64,000 nt of DNA, from assembly GCF_003344785.1 (NCBI RefSeq), contig NZ_QPMK01000003.1:201468-265467 (forward strand). Reading direction: 5' to 3'. Source of the DNA: Thalassococcus profundi (GTDB lineage Bacteria; Pseudomonadota; Alphaproteobacteria; Rhodobacterales; Rhodobacteraceae). Below the pieces are notes generated by a model. That model did not search any database. It saw only the letters and a program-made list of their open reading frames with translations, and was not told the origin of the DNA. Position 1 is the stretch's first letter. Each line of letters opens with the position of its first letter. Both the position numbers and the translations under genes were made by a program. This document shows, in pieces, positions 1 to 10,156 of the stretch.

Positions 1-742
1 CGGCCCAGGCGCTGATGACGCCGGCGGCGTATTCGGCGTCCTTCGGGTCCGAGATCAGGTGATCGGAGTCGTCGAGCGTGACAAAGCTCTTGGGATGCTT
101 CGCCTGGCCGAAAATGCGCGTCGCATTGTCGATGCCGACTACCGCATCGCGTGGCGCGTGCATCACCAGAAGTGCTTTTTTCAGAGATGATACCGCCTCA
201 TGAAGGGTGGATTCTTTCACATCCTCAACAAAGTCGCGTCCGATGGTGAAGGGCCGTCCGCCCAGGTCCACCTCTGCCTGGCCGTCTGCCGTGATGGCGT
301 CCAGCGCGTCGCCGAAATTATGCGTCACGTGCCCTGGGTCGAACGGTGCGCCAAGGGTCACCACCGCGCGGGCGGACGGAATGCTCGCCGCCGCGCGCAG
401 GATCGCGGCGCCACCCAGCGAGTGGCCGATCAGAAGGCTCGGCGCCATGCCGCGATTCGCCAGCGTTTGGGCGGCCAGGTGCAGGTCGGCGATGTTCGAG
501 GTAAAGGTGGTGTTGGCGAATTCGCCCATCGAATGCCCCAGCCCGGTGAAATCGAAGCGCAGCACGGCGATGCCCATGGCCGCCAGCCGGGCGGAGATGC
601 GCCGCGCCGCGGCGATGTCCTTGCCGCAGGTGAAGCAATGGGCAAAAAGCGCCGTGGCCAGGTGCGGTCCCTCGGGCAAATCCAGCCGCGCGGCCAGCGC
701 GTGGCCGGCATGGCCGGGAAAAGTCAGGCGTTCGGTGGGCAT
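1..742 (-). CDS. Alpha/beta hydrolase (probable N-terminal part of a hydrolase/OsmC fusion), partial
   Basis: Reading leftward from the ATG at 742, the protein begins MPTERLTFPGHAGHALAARL and stays open to the window edge, so its 3' end is missing. It shows an alpha/beta hydrolase fold: the DFTGLGHSMG strand-turn, the nucleophile elbow IGHSLGG, and a late Asp-His pair in the ...HAPRDAVVG and DSDHLISD segments. Roseobacter proteins with this start and the FAHCFTCGKDI stretch are usually two-domain proteins whose C-terminus is an OsmC-like peroxide-reductase domain. That second domain would lie outside the window, so the fusion is inferred. The start is chosen because the preceding codons carry no hydrolase similarity and an AGGACC-like purine stretch lies just upstream. 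The substrate is unknown. Confidence 0.8.
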   Translation of the reverse strand, partial: MPTERLTFPGHAGHALAARLDLPEGPHLATALFAHCFTCGKDIAAARRISARLAAMGIAVLRFDFTGLGHSMGEFANTTFTSNIADLHLAAQTLANRGMAPSLLIGHSLGGAAILRAAASIPSARAVVTLGAPFDPGHVTHNFGDALDAITADGQAEVDLGGRPFTIGRDFVEDVKESTLHEAVSSLKKALLVMHAPRDAVVGIDNATRIFGQAKHPKSFVTLDDSDHLISDPKDAEYAAGVISAWA

Positions 743-850
743 GAGGGTCCTTTCGGTGGCCCCGCAGAACCTAGGCGCTCACCTCCTGCGGTGCCAGAGA
801 GACGCAGGGGGCGTCACGGCAAGGTGAGAGTCGTTTCAGCCCTGGCCTGG

Positions 851-2194
851 TCAGGCCAGTCCCATCAGCGCCGGGTCGAACGGATACCTGGTCAGGTTTT
901 CGAACCCGTCCTCGGTGATCAGCACCTGGTCCTCGAGCTTGATCGAGAAATCGCCGCCCTCGGGCGAGGCCAGAACCTCGACGCAGAGGGTCATGCCGGG
1001 CTCCAGCGCGTAGTCGAAGGCGCCGGGCACCGCCTGGTCGGGATAGGCCACGAGCGGCCATTCGTCACAAAGCCCGACCCCGTGCATCATGCAGCCGTAT
1101 TTCAGCTTTTGCAGGTCCGGACGCAGCTGGTGACAGCGTTCGGACAGCTCCGGTAAGGTCACGCCGGGCCGCAGCAGGGCCATGTTGTGCTGGATGTGCT
1201 CATGGGCGTGCTGCATGGTCGCCACCATGTCCGGCCGGGGGCGGTCCGGGCCGATCCACCAGGTCCGCGAAATGTCCACGCAGATGCCGTAAGATCCGAC
1301 AAGATCGGTGTCGAAGGCAATGATTTCATTAGGCTTTGTGATCCTTGGCCCGCATTCCTGGAACCACGGGTTGGTGCGCGGTCCCGAGGTCAGCAGCCGG
1401 GTCTCGATCCATTCGCCGCCGCGGCGGATGTTCTCGGCATGCAGCACGGCCCAGATGTCGTCTTCGCTGGTCTGGCCAAGCGGCACGTTGGTGCGGGCGA
1501 AAGCCTCCATGGCGGCAACGGCGGTTTCGCAGGCATGAGACGCGCAGCGCATCGCCTTGATCTCGTCCGGGCCCTTGATCGACCGCGCCTTTTCGGTGAG
1601 TTCCTCTCCGGTGTGGATCACCAGCCCCTGCGCCTCGAGCGCGCGCAGCCCGTGCAGCATCAGCTTGTCGGCCGCGAGCCGCATGTTGCCCGGCGCATGC
1701 GTGGCCAGCAGCAGACGAACCTCGTTCGAAAAGGCATCCGCCGCCACGTCGATCCGGTCGCCGCGGTCGAAGTAGAACAGGTCCGCGCCGGAGCGCACCT
1801 CGCGCACCAGTGGATTGAAACTGCTGAGAAACGGCGCGTTCTTGTAATCCCAGACGACCATGTATCCGTCGGCGCAGACCAGCACCGCGCGGAACGGGTT
1901 GTGGGTGTTCCAGAGTTGCATGTTGGTGCTGTCGGTGGCGTAGCGGATGTTGAGCGGATCGAACATCAGGAGCCCGGCGTAGTCGCGCGCCACGATGTGA
2001 TCCACCAGCCGCTGCCAACGATAACGGCGCATGGCGGGCAGGTCGGGCAAGGCGAGCCCTGCGGCGGCCCATTCGCCGAAGGCAAGCTGCGTCGGCCCGA
2101 TCTCGATTCGATTCTCGTCGTTGGGGGTCATGTCGCCCAGAAGCGCGCCGCGCGTTGGGTCGATCTTGCGGGTATCGCGAAAATGGGTGTTCAT
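851..2194 (-). CDS. dddP: DMSP lyase DddP (M24 peptidase fold)
   Basis: This 447-residue protein matches the DddP family, which cleaves dimethylsulfoniopropionate to dimethyl sulfide and acrylate in the cytoplasm of marine roseobacters. It belongs to the M24 (creatinase/prolidase) fold but is a lyase. The metal-site residues described for DddP are all present at the expected numbers: D295 and D297 in FDTDLVG, D307 in CVDISRTW, H371 in [10 protein letters not shown]406 in CVEVL and E421 in KLEDQV. The N-terminus [16 protein letters not shown] is also characteristic. The start at 2194 has a GGAGG five bases upstream. The gene diverges from the phosphodiesterase gene across a 202-bp gap; no dedicated regulator is adjacent. 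A plain Xaa-Pro peptidase is the only alternative and fits less well. Confidence 0.93.
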   Translation of the reverse strand: MNTHFRDTRKIDPTRGALLGDMTPNDENRIEIGPTQLAFGEWAAAGLALPDLPAMRRYRWQRLVDHIVARDYAGLLMFDPLNIRYATDSTNMQLWNTHNPFRAVLVCADGYMVVWDYKNAPFLSSFNPLVREVRSGADLFYFDRGDRIDVAADAFSNEVRLLLATHAPGNMRLAADKLMLHGLRALEAQGLVIHTGEELTEKARSIKGPDEIKAMRCASHACETAVAAMEAFARTNVPLGQTSEDDIWAVLHAENIRRGGEWIETRLLTSGPRTNPWFQECGPRITKPNEIIAFDTDLVGSYGICVDISRTWWIGPDRPRPDMVATMQHAHEHIQHNMALLRPGVTLPELSERCHQLRPDLQKLKYGCMMHGVGLCDEWPLVAYPDQAVPGAFDYALEPGMTLCVEVLASPEGGDFSIKLEDQVLITEDGFENLTRYPFDPALMGLA

Positions 2195-2396
2195 CCAGGC
2201 CTCCGTCTCTGCGCGTCAGGTTGCTGTGGAAATGGACGTTGCGCCTGCCGTTTTGCGACGCGGGGGCTGGTCGTTTTCGCGCCGTGCGGGCTGTCAGGGC
2301 TGTCAGCGTTTTGTCACGCAACCATCACATCCTTGTCGCAGGGGCCGCGCTAGGACGGCGCGACACTTCTTTCGCATCCGATCAGGAGATATTCTC

Positions 2397-3641
2397 ATGC
2401 GTGACACGGCGATCTTTTTGACGGCAGGGATGATGGCGGCCGCGTCCCCGGTCCTGGCGGGCGGCCATGGCGGCGAGACGCCGATGACCTACGGCCAGCG
2501 TCCGTTCTACCTCATCGACCAGATGCGGGACGGTCCGCTCAAGGACACGCTGATGGCCTGCCGCGACCAGACGCCCGCGCGCAGCGATTTCTCGATCGCG
2601 CATCGCGGCGCGCCGCTGCTGTTTCCCGAGCATACCGCCGAAGGCTACGTGGCAGGCGCGCGGATGGGGGCGGGCATCGTCGAATGCGACGTGACCTTCA
2701 CTGCCGACAAGGAACTTGTCTGCCGCCACGCGCAGAACGACCTGCACACGACGACCGACATTCTGGCCACGGACCTGGCCGGCGCCTGCACCGCGCCCTT
2801 CACCCCGGCGGAAGGCGACACGCCCGCCGCGGCCGAGTGCCGGACCTCGGACCTGAGCCTGTCGCAATTCGAAAGCCTGACGCCCAAGATGGACGCCGCC
2901 GATGCGACGGCGACGACGGTCGAGGGATACATGAACGCCACGGCCCCCTGGCGCACCGATCTCTACGCGGCCGCCGGGGCGAGCCTGGTCACCCATGCGC
3001 AATCCATCGCGTTGCTCAAGGACCTGGGCGTGAAATTCACGCCCGAGCTCAAGGCCCCGTCGGTGGAGATGCCCTTCGACGGCTTCACGCAAGAGATGTA
3101 TGCGCAGAAGATGATCGACGAATACAAGGCCGCCGACGTGCCGCCGGAAGACGTCTGGGCGCAGTCCTTCAACCTGTCGGACGTGCTCTACTGGATCGAG
3201 AACGAACCCGAGTTCGGTGCGCAGGCGGTCTATCTCGACGACCGCTACGAGGCCGAGGACGATGACGAGGGGCTGATCGACCCGATGGATCCCGCCACCT
3301 TCAAGCCGACCATGCAGGAACTGGCGGACATGGGGGTGAATTACATCGCGCCGCCGATGTGGATGCTGCTGACGCTGGACGAGAGCGGCAAGATGGTGGC
3401 GTCGGACTACGCCCGGGCGGCGCAGGACGCAGGGATCAGGATCATCGCCTGGTCGCTGGAACGGTCCGGCCCGCTGGGGTCGGGCGGCGGCTGGTATTTC
3501 CAGTCGGTGAGCGACGCGGTGACCACGGACGGCGATTATTTCACCATCCTCGACGCATTGCACAAGGAAGCGGGTGTGGTCGGTGTTTTCAGCGATTGGC
3601 CCGCGACCACGACCTACTACGCCAACTGCATGGGGATCTGA
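2397..3641 (+). CDS. Periplasmic glycerophosphodiester phosphodiesterase (GlpQ-like)
   Basis: This 414-residue protein opens with a signal peptide (hydrophobic run to about residue 21, cleavage after VLAG). It then has the glycerophosphodiesterase core: H69-R70-G71 followed by PEHT, the E97/D99 pair in VECDVTF, and H111 in CRHAQNDL. Such enzymes hydrolyse glycerophosphodiesters from deacylated phospholipids to glycerol-3-phosphate and an alcohol in the periplasm. An in-frame open stretch runs back to 2031, but the ATG at 2397 has the ribosome site AGGAGA upstream and begins the signal peptide, so it is the start. It is transcribed alone and is followed by a strong hairpin terminator. Confidence 0.88.
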   Translation: MRDTAIFLTAGMMAAASPVLAGGHGGETPMTYGQRPFYLIDQMRDGPLKDTLMACRDQTPARSDFSIAHRGAPLLFPEHTAEGYVAGARMGAGIVECDVTFTADKELVCRHAQNDLHTTTDILATDLAGACTAPFTPAEGDTPAAAECRTSDLSLSQFESLTPKMDAADATATTVEGYMNATAPWRTDLYAAAGASLVTHAQSIALLKDLGVKFTPELKAPSVEMPFDGFTQEMYAQKMIDEYKAADVPPEDVWAQSFNLSDVLYWIENEPEFGAQAVYLDDRYEAEDDDEGLIDPMDPATFKPTMQELADMGVNYIAPPMWMLLTLDESGKMVASDYARAAQDAGIRIIAWSLERSGPLGSGGGWYFQSVSDAVTTDGDYFTILDALHKEAGVVGVFSDWPATTTYYANCMGI

Positions 3642-3682
3642 GGCGCCTCTCCTCCGCCCTCGCGGGCGTCTTCGAGCCTCAC

Positions 3683-3710
3683 GGCCCCGGCGTGCTGCGC
3701 CGGGGCCTTT
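3683..3710 (+). terminator. Rho-independent terminator after the phosphodiesterase gene
   Basis: The arms GGCCCCGGCG and CGCCGGGGCC pair perfectly around a five-base loop and are followed by TTT. The site lies 42 bases after the stop codon at 3641, in the right orientation for that gene. Confidence 0.75.
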
Positions 3711-3742
3711 CCGTTCTCGCGCTGCGACGCTAGGAGGATCGG

Positions 3743-4486
3743 ATGATCCTGCAAGACGCGCTTCCCTACGACATCCACGCCGCCCGTCCCTTGCCCGGGG
3801 TGCAGCCGCTGGGCGCGGCGTCCTGGCTCCTGGTCGACGAGGCCCACGCGGCACAAATGGCCGAGAGGACGCGCCTGCTGGCGCATCGGCGCGACGACGT
3901 CCTGCGTCAGACCGCGACGGGGGACGCGGCGGCGGCGGAGCTTCTGGATGTCGTGCTGGCGCATCTGCCCGCGGGCTATCGGCGCGGGCCCGACCACGTG
4001 ATTCGGCCCGACGGTGTGGAGGTGACGCTTCGACAGTCCGACCCGCTGGGCACGCTGGGGCATCTGGTTCAGGAAGACCTGTGCATCCTCGAAAAACCGG
4101 ATGGCGGGGCCGAGCACGTGATGACCGGCGCGGTGCTGTGCTTTCCGGCGGGCTGGCGGCTGGCCGAAAAGATCGGGCGGCCGCTGACCGCGATCCACGG
4201 CCCGGTCGCAAGCTACGACGACAACATCGCGCGCCGGGTGCAGCGGCTCTTCGACGGGTTACAGGTGGGGCGGGCGATCTGGCGGTTCAACGTGCTTTGG
4301 TACGACGACCCGGCGCTGCATCAGCCGCGGTCGGAGAGCATGCCGCGGCCACTGAGCGATCCGCGTGGCGCGCCGTTCCTGCGCTCCGAGCGTCAGTGCC
4401 TGATGCGCTTGCCCCGGACCGGGGCGGTGGTCTTTTCGATCCACACCTTCGTGCTGCGGGCGCCGGTCAGGGCAGCAGCTGGCTGA
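3743..4486 (+). CDS. DUF3445 / heme-dependent oxidative N-demethylase family protein
   Basis: This 247-residue protein has the family layout of DUF3445. There is an N-terminal PGVQPL segment, a central EDLCILEK strand, the LCFPAGWRLAEKIG core (a near-invariant signature) and a C-terminal SERQCLMRLPRTGAVVFSIHT block. Family members are annotated as heme-dependent oxidative N-demethylases; related proteins act on methylated amines. The exact substrate here is inferred from the family only. An AGGAGG ribosome site precedes the ATG. Its 3' end overlaps the convergent gene at 4467 by 20 bases. Confidence 0.75.
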   Translation: MILQDALPYDIHAARPLPGVQPLGAASWLLVDEAHAAQMAERTRLLAHRRDDVLRQTATGDAAAAELLDVVLAHLPAGYRRGPDHVIRPDGVEVTLRQSDPLGTLGHLVQEDLCILEKPDGGAEHVMTGAVLCFPAGWRLAEKIGRPLTAIHGPVASYDDNIARRVQRLFDGLQVGRAIWRFNVLWYDDPALHQPRSESMPRPLSDPRGAPFLRSERQCLMRLPRTGAVVFSIHTFVLRAPVRAAAG

Positions 4487-5321
4487 ACGCGCCGGTCTGG
4501 TGAAGCACCATGAAAAGGCCAGTGATCGTCATCGCCTGGGTGACCCTGCGGAAGTCCATTCCGCGCACCAGGCCGATGATTCCCATGGAGGCGCCCACGG
4601 GCGGTGACATCATCGCCACGGTGCCGGTCATGGCCCAGCTCGCGGCCTTCATGCGCAGCTCCGGCGGGTCGATCTCGCGCAGGGCGTCGAGATGGATCAT
4701 CAGCCGGTCGGCGATCTGCGACGGCGGGGGCAGCCGGCTGGCTTGGGGCGGGGTGTTTGCGGGTGCTTCGTCGTGCGCCGCGGTGGCAAAGGCATCGGAG
4801 AGCCGTGCATCGGTGTGCGCGTCCCGGGACGTGGGCGCGGGGCGGGTGGCCTTGTCCGGGGCGAAGATCTCGTCATAGCTGCGTGTGTCTTCCACCGGCG
4901 CGGCGGGCCGGCGGTTGGGCGAGACATAGCTGCGCAGGGTCAGGAAATCCTCGGTGTCCAGAAGGATGTCGGGGGCGTTCCATTCGATGATGTCGGCCGG
5001 GCTGAAGCGCAAAGCGGCGACCAGCGTGTGCGACAGGATCGTGGCGGCGCGATCTTCGGAAAAGCGCGCGTTCGACGTGGCGCGCGCGGTAAAGAGGATG
5101 CGCGGGCCGTAATCGCTGTCTTCCTGGGGGGTGATCTCGATCCGGATCGTGTCGCCCCAGACCGCGGTGAGGTCGTCGGACATCCCGGGGCGGCACCCCG
5201 GCGCGCAATCGGCGCGGGCGACCGCATCGGTGGCGGCGCTGAGGTAAGGCCCCGGCGCCATGCCGTTGGTGTCCGGCAGGATCAGGGCGGCGTAGAAGCT
5301 GGGCTGCGGCATCGTTTTCAC
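4467..5321 (-). CDS. Hypothetical protein with C-terminal hydrophobic segment
   Basis: A 284-residue protein of unknown function. The N-terminal half (to about residue 150) looks like a compact mixed domain with many acidic residues. Residues about 150-205 are a low-complexity Pro/Ala/Asp-rich linker, and the C-terminus has two hydrophobic stretches (around WAMTGTVAMMSPPVGAS and MTITGLFMVLHQ) that could be membrane-embedded. It is convergent with, and overlaps, the DUF3445 gene. I see no catalytic motif. The base composition matches the neighbouring core genes, so it is probably a lineage-specific roseobacter gene. Confidence 0.65.
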   Translation of the reverse strand: MKTMPQPSFYAALILPDTNGMAPGPYLSAATDAVARADCAPGCRPGMSDDLTAVWGDTIRIEITPQEDSDYGPRILFTARATSNARFSEDRAATILSHTLVAALRFSPADIIEWNAPDILLDTEDFLTLRSYVSPNRRPAAPVEDTRSYDEIFAPDKATRPAPTSRDAHTDARLSDAFATAAHDEAPANTPPQASRLPPPSQIADRLMIHLDALREIDPPELRMKAASWAMTGTVAMMSPPVGASMGIIGLVRGMDFRRVTQAMTITGLFMVLHQTGAFSQLLP

Positions 5322-5447
5322 GTCCCGGTTGCAAGGTCCAGGACAGGATACCCGCGAATTGCGGTCAGACTTCGACGCAACCCGCCCGTTTTGACGGTGT
5401 TTCTTCGCCGCGCCGCCGCCGGTTTGTGGCAGGGCGCGGCGCGGCGG

Positions 5448-6260
5448 TCAGTTACCGACGCGTTCGGCGGAATAGGCGATGGCGCGCTGGTAATTGCCGC
5501 TGTCGTTCCAGGCGGACAGCACGCTGAAGTTGCGCGTGCCCTGTCCGAAGGGCTGCCCCGGCTGCCAGCCGTTGCGGCGCAGCATGTTGGCGGCCGACGC
5601 CAGCGCATCCACGGCGTTGTAGGGGTCGGCGCGCCCGTCGCCGTTGGCATCCACGCCGAAGCGTTCCCAGTTGCCTGCGAGGAACTGCATGTGCCCCAAC
5701 TCGCCCGATGGTCCGCCGTTGGTGCCGGCGCTGATGACTCCGCGGTCGACCAGCCGCAGCGCCGCGATCGCGTCATCCTCGAACCGCGGATGGCGGCGGC
5801 AGTACGAGGCCAGCGTCACGGCGCCGTCGACGATGGGCGTTCCGCCCAGGTAGCCGCCCCAGCTGGTCTCGAGCCCCCAGATCGTGGCGAGGATCGACCC
5901 CGGCACGCCGTAGTTGCGCTCGAGCGAGGCGAAGAGATTGGCGTTGCGCTGGATTTTGGCGCGGGTCTGGCCGATGAAATTCTCCGCCGAACTGCCCGAC
6001 CGCTTGGCCAGGAACCGCGCCGGGTCGCCCTGCGACACGCCGGACTGGCTCGAAGGGTTCGATTCGAACCGCCAGGTGATGCCCGACAGCTGTGCGCCGC
6101 TCAGCGCCGCCATGCCGCGCTGTCCGACGCCGGCGGCAGCAGCATCGTTGGCCAGTGCCTGTTTGTATCCGCCATAGCCTCCCTGGCTGGTGATGCAGGG
6201 CGCGGCGAGCGCGGATCCTGCGGCGAAGCAGAAAAGGGTGGCGATGACGATTCGGCGCAT
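5448..6260 (-). CDS. Lytic murein transglycosylase (MltB/SLT_2 family)
   Basis: This 270-residue secreted enzyme has a signal peptide (residues 1-20, ending ALAA). The MltB-type catalytic domain carries the general acid E131 in the motif IWGLETSWGG. Further family blocks follow: GELGHMQF (substrate-groove Gln) and the terminal VDANGDGRADPYNAVDALASAANMLR region (written here only for its position, about residues 205-232). It cleaves the MurNAc-GlcNAc bond of peptidoglycan in the periplasm, forming 1,6-anhydromuramoyl ends. It is shorter than MltB of enterobacteria and lacks a lipobox. The next gene upstream starts at 7093. Confidence 0.88.
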   Translation of the reverse strand: MRRIVIATLFCFAAGSALAAPCITSQGGYGGYKQALANDAAAAGVGQRGMAALSGAQLSGITWRFESNPSSQSGVSQGDPARFLAKRSGSSAENFIGQTRAKIQRNANLFASLERNYGVPGSILATIWGLETSWGGYLGGTPIVDGAVTLASYCRRHPRFEDDAIAALRLVDRGVISAGTNGGPSGELGHMQFLAGNWERFGVDANGDGRADPYNAVDALASAANMLRRNGWQPGQPFGQGTRNFSVLSAWNDSGNYQRAIAYSAERVGN

Positions 6261-6343
6261 GGGAACTCCTTAAACCCGGGTTTCGGAAATAAGGTAGCGA
6301 CATTTCGCCATAGGTAAATGCCGGGATTCCGTGCTCTGCCGTA

Positions 6344-7093
6344 TCAGAAGACGCTCAGGACGCCGGCCATGGCGTTGCTGGTGTCGGTGGCCAGGATGAC
6401 ACCCGCCAGCGTCAGGGCGATCGAAGCAACGCGCAGACGGTTCGAACCGGCCACACCGTGCTCTGCGCGCATCGCGGCAAGCTCGGAGTCGTCGGCGCTG
6501 CGGAGCATGCAGGCCTTCACGTTGGCATCGTAGGCCCGCACATGCGCGTCGTAGCGGTGCGGGGTCGGGATGCCGTTGCGGTTGGCACCGTCCACAGCTG
6601 GCATCATCCGGGCAAGGGTGCGGCGGTGCATGCGGGCGGTGGGTCGATTGGTGTCCGCCAGGGTCCGTGTCGGGCGACGCGGCGCGACCGGGGCGGGGGC
6701 GGGGGCCGCGAATTTCGGCGCCAGCGCCTCCATGAACCTGGTCCGGGGCAGCAGTGTTCCGGTCTCGAGCCAGGCGATATGGGTCACGGGCAGAGCCGCG
6801 CACAGGTGGTAGACGAGACCTGCAAGGCGGGCCTGCACCGCCTTGTCGGGAAGCCCCGCGCCGCCCAGCGACAGCACCAGCTCGGTTCCGCCACGGGTCA
6901 GGTTCACGTCCAGCGCCGCCTCGAGGCTGTCGCCGGAAACGGTCACGCCGGTGAAGGTGACCGTCGCCGCGTCGCATCCTGTTTCGCCCAGGGCGTGCAG
7001 GGCGGATTTCAGAATGCCGCCAAGCTCGGTGGTCGAGAACAGGCGCTCTGACTGCAGGATCAACGTCGAGTTGTGGTAGGTGATGAGGGTCAT
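6344..7093 (-). CDS. Hypothetical protein
   Basis: An uncharacterised protein of 249 residues. I place the start at the ATG at 7093 (MTLITYHN...), which has AAGGAAG upstream; an in-frame ATG at 7183 gives an N-terminus rich in Lys/Gln without similarity to the rest. The N-terminal 120 residues look globular and mixed alpha/beta. A Pro/Ala/Arg-rich linker follows near residue 140. The C-terminus ends in a hydrophobic helix (VASIALTLAGVILATD) that may be a membrane anchor. No enzymatic motif is recognised. Confidence 0.6.
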   Translation of the reverse strand: MTLITYHNSTLILQSERLFSTTELGGILKSALHALGETGCDAATVTFTGVTVSGDSLEAALDVNLTRGGTELVLSLGGAGLPDKAVQARLAGLVYHLCAALPVTHIAWLETGTLLPRTRFMEALAPKFAAPAPAPVAPRRPTRTLADTNRPTARMHRRTLARMMPAVDGANRNGIPTPHRYDAHVRAYDANVKACMLRSADDSELAAMRAEHGVAGSNRLRVASIALTLAGVILATDTSNAMAGVLSVF

Positions 7094-7381
7094 TTCCTGG
7101 CTTCCTTGCAACGGTTTTGGGGCGTGTTGCTTGGGGTCCAGTAGGGCCGAGAATTGTGCAGTTTTTTTGTTTTTTGAGCGCAAAGGTTAAGACGGAGTTT
7201 GTGCAAACCTCTGCTTTCGCTCCATTTTCGACGCTTTGGGCGCGTTTCGCCGCGTTCGGGTCACATTTGACTAAAGTATGGTGGCGGAGCGGTCGGCAGT
7301 CCCGTGACCGACAGGGCGCCCGTCGAATCAGTGCCGGTCTACGGACATCCCGCCGCAGGACCGCACGTTTCATGCGTGCGG

Positions 7382-7411
7382 AAAAAAAGAAGCGCCCCGG
7401 GTGGGGCGCTT
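7382..7411 (-). terminator. Rho-independent terminator of glnBA
   Basis: On the minus strand the arms AAGCGCCCC and GGGGCGCTT form a nine-base-pair stem, followed by C and a run of seven T. It sits 26 bases after the glnA stop codon and fits the end of the glnB-glnA transcript. Confidence 0.85.
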
Positions 7412-7436
7412 CGGAGTGTCGATCTGAAGGATCGGA

Positions 7437-8843
7437 TCAGCAGCTGTAGTACATGCCGAACTCGACGGGGTGCGGCGTGTGCTCGTAAAGCTCGATCTCT
7501 TCCATCTTGAGCGCCACGTAACCGTCGATCTGGTCCTTGGTGAACACGTCGCCGGCGAGCAGGTACTCGTGATCCTTCTCCAGCTCCTGCATCGCTTCGC
7601 GCAGGCTGCCGCAGACGGTCGGGATGCCGGCCAGCTCTTCGGCGGGCAGGTCGTAGAGGTTCTTGTCCATCGCCTCGCCCGGGTCGATCTTGTTCTTGAT
7701 GCCGTCCAGACCGGCCATCAGCAGGGCGGCAAAGCACAGATACGGGTTCGCCGACGGATCGGGGAAGCGGGCCTCGACGCGCTTGGCCTTCGGGCTCTCG
7801 GTCCACGGGATCCGCACGCAGCCCGAGCGGTTGCGGGCCGAATAGGCGCGCAGCACCGGGGCCTCGAAGCCGGGGATCAGGCGCTTGTAGGAGTTGGTGG
7901 ACGGGTTGGTGAAGGCGTTGAGCGACTTCGCGTGGGTCAGGATGCCCCCGATGTACCACAGCGCTTCCTGGCTGAGGTCGGCGTATTTGTCGCCGGCGAA
8001 GAGTGGCTTGCCGTCTTTCCAGATCGACATGTTGCAGTGCATGCCGGTGCCGTTGTCGCCGTAGATCGGCTTGGGCATGAAGGTGGCCGACTTGCCGTAG
8101 GCCTGGGCGACGTTGTGGATGACGTACTTGTACTTCTGCAGCTCGTCCGCCTGCTTGGTCAGCGATCCGAAGATCAGGCCCAGTTCGTGCTGACAGGACG
8201 CCACTTCGTGGTGGTGCTTGTCGACCTTCATGCCCATGCGCTTCATGGTCGAGAGCATCTCGGCGCGGATGTCCTGGCCGTCGTCGATCGGGTTCACCGG
8301 GAAATAGCCGCCCTTGACGCCCGGACGGTGGCCGGTGTTGCCCATCTCGTATTCGGTGTCGGTGTTCCACGCCGCATCCAGCGCGTCGACCTCGTAGGAC
8401 ACCTTGTTCATCTTGTTGCAGTAGCGCACGTCGTCGAAGAGGAAGAATTCCGCCTCGGGCCCCCAGTAGGACACGTCGCCGATGCCGGAGGACTTGAGAT
8501 AGGCCTCGGCCAGCAGCGCGGTGCCGCGCGGGTCGCGATTATAGGGTTCGCCGGTGTCGGGCTCGACCACGGTGCAGTGCAGGCACAGGGTTTTTTCCGC
8601 GTAGAACGGGTCGATATAGGCGCTTTCGGTGTCGGGAATGAGTTTCATGTCCGACGCTTCGATGGACTTCCAGCCTTCGATGGACGAGCCGTCGAACATG
8701 AAGCCTTCGTCGAGGAAATCCTCGTCGACCTGGTCTTCCATCAGCGTCACGTGCTGCAGCTTGCCGCGCGGGTCGGTGAAGCGGATGTCGACAAATGCGA
8801 CTTCCTCGTCCTTCATCAGCTTGAGAACGTCTTTCTTACTCAT
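7437..8843 (-). CDS. glnA: Glutamine synthetase, type I
   Basis: This 468-residue type I glutamine synthetase condenses glutamate and ammonia with ATP in the cytoplasm as a dodecamer. Hallmarks seen are the DIRFTDPRG beta-grasp segment, the latch region FDGSSIEGW, metal and substrate motifs [21 protein letters not shown], the [10 protein letters not shown] block, and [19 protein letters not shown]. The NLYDLP motif near residue 397 contains the tyrosine normally adenylylated by GlnE, so activity is probably also modified after translation. The gene lies 66 bases downstream of glnB in the same orientation and is followed by a clear terminator. This is the usual alphaproteobacterial glnBA operon. 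Confidence 0.98.
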   Translation of the reverse strand: MSKKDVLKLMKDEEVAFVDIRFTDPRGKLQHVTLMEDQVDEDFLDEGFMFDGSSIEGWKSIEASDMKLIPDTESAYIDPFYAEKTLCLHCTVVEPDTGEPYNRDPRGTALLAEAYLKSSGIGDVSYWGPEAEFFLFDDVRYCNKMNKVSYEVDALDAAWNTDTEYEMGNTGHRPGVKGGYFPVNPIDDGQDIRAEMLSTMKRMGMKVDKHHHEVASCQHELGLIFGSLTKQADELQKYKYVIHNVAQAYGKSATFMPKPIYGDNGTGMHCNMSIWKDGKPLFAGDKYADLSQEALWYIGGILTHAKSLNAFTNPSTNSYKRLIPGFEAPVLRAYSARNRSGCVRIPWTESPKAKRVEARFPDPSANPYLCFAALLMAGLDGIKNKIDPGEAMDKNLYDLPAEELAGIPTVCGSLREAMQELEKDHEYLLAGDVFTKDQIDGYVALKMEEIELYEHTPHPVEFGMYYSC

Positions 8844-8909
8844 TCCTTCGGTCCCTTTCTCGGTTGGGTCGTCTTTTCAATATGGGTGATGTGGCTGCGA
8901 CCGGACGGC

Positions 8910-9266
<357 letters not shown>

Positions 9267-9375
9267 TTACATGGCGCTCCAGATCACTTCTGCCCCAGAG
9301 CCTCAATCTGATACGGTCCCGAAATGCGCGCGGGCGCAAAGCAAATCCGCAAGCAGGCTGAAATTTTGATCAACA

Positions 9376-9392
9376 TGCGCAAAAAGTGTGCG
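9376..9392 (-). promoter_or_regulatory. Possible NtrC-type binding site upstream of glnB
   Basis: TGCGCA-N5-TGTGCG resembles the dyad spacing of NtrC boxes (TGCACC-N5-GGTGCA). In related alphaproteobacteria glnBA is under NtrC control, so the position makes sense, but the match is imperfect and this is only a suggestion. Confidence 0.3.
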
Positions 9393-9546
9393 GTTTGCAA
9401 ACCAGCGCCTTTGCCGGGCGGGGACAGGGGCCGGGTGCCGCGGAATTGCCTTGGAAACCGCCCGGACAGGTCCGGTCCCGGCCTTTGTCCTGTCGTCATT
9501 GCGGGCGAGTCTATCGCGCGGCAATGAGCGGGAAAGGACAAGCACC

Positions 9547-10095
9547 ATGGCGGGTTTCAAGGGATATGGCCGCATGCTCTTTTGGGGCGGCATGGTCGTC
9601 GCGGTCTGGGCCGGCCAGCAGTCGGGGATGTTGTCCGGCAGCAGCAACGCGGCTCCGGCGCCCGCACAGAACGTGGCCTTTGTCGCCACCTTCGACGCGC
9701 GCATGTCCACCGCCAGGGTCAAGGCGCAGCACAGCCTGCCGGGGTTCCTGACCCGGATGGCGAGCGGTGACACGCGCGGGTGGGAGGGCCCAGCGGTCAA
9801 GGTGGCCATTCCCGGCACGCATCAGGTCGAGAACATCTGGGTGGCGGACATCCTTCCCGAGGGGGAGGGCGCGTACACCGGACGCCTCTCCAACGATCCG
9901 GTCAACCTTGACGGGCTGAAGAGGGGCGACCGGGTCGCGTTCGGCGCGGACCAGATGGTCGACTGGACCGTGACGCTCGACGGGCGCGCCTACGGGCATT
10001 TCGGTGCGCGGGCGATGTTGCCCGTGATGGACGAAGACCAGGCGGCGCAGATCAGCGCGGTGCTGTCGACCGACCCGCTGCCCGCCGGGTGGTAA
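9547..10095 (+). CDS. DUF2314 domain-containing membrane-anchored protein
   Basis: A 182-residue protein with one N-terminal hydrophobic segment (residues about 10-26) that serves as anchor or uncleaved signal. A DUF2314 domain fills the C-terminal two thirds: the ENIWVADI strand, the GRLSNDPVNL turn, KRGDRVAFGADQMVDW and the final GHFGARAML are the usual family landmarks. The function of the domain is unknown. The ATG at 9547 was chosen over upstream in-frame codons because AAAGGA lies at good distance and it places the hydrophobic segment at the N-terminus. It is separated from the glnB start by the divergent regulatory region. Confidence 0.75.
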   Translation: MAGFKGYGRMLFWGGMVVAVWAGQQSGMLSGSSNAAPAPAQNVAFVATFDARMSTARVKAQHSLPGFLTRMASGDTRGWEGPAVKVAIPGTHQVENIWVADILPEGEGAYTGRLSNDPVNLDGLKRGDRVAFGADQMVDWTVTLDGRAYGHFGARAMLPVMDEDQAAQISAVLSTDPLPAGW

Positions 10096-10156
10096 CGCCG
10101 CGCCGCCTTCGCTAGCCTTGACGCGGACTCAGATGTCCGGACGGGCAGGGGATGCG

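Noticed and set aside
2382..4211. 609-codon minus-strand frame opposite the phosphodiesterase and DUF3445 genes
   Set aside because: It is an Arg/Pro/Gly-rich shadow caused by high GC content, covering two well-supported genes and a terminator.
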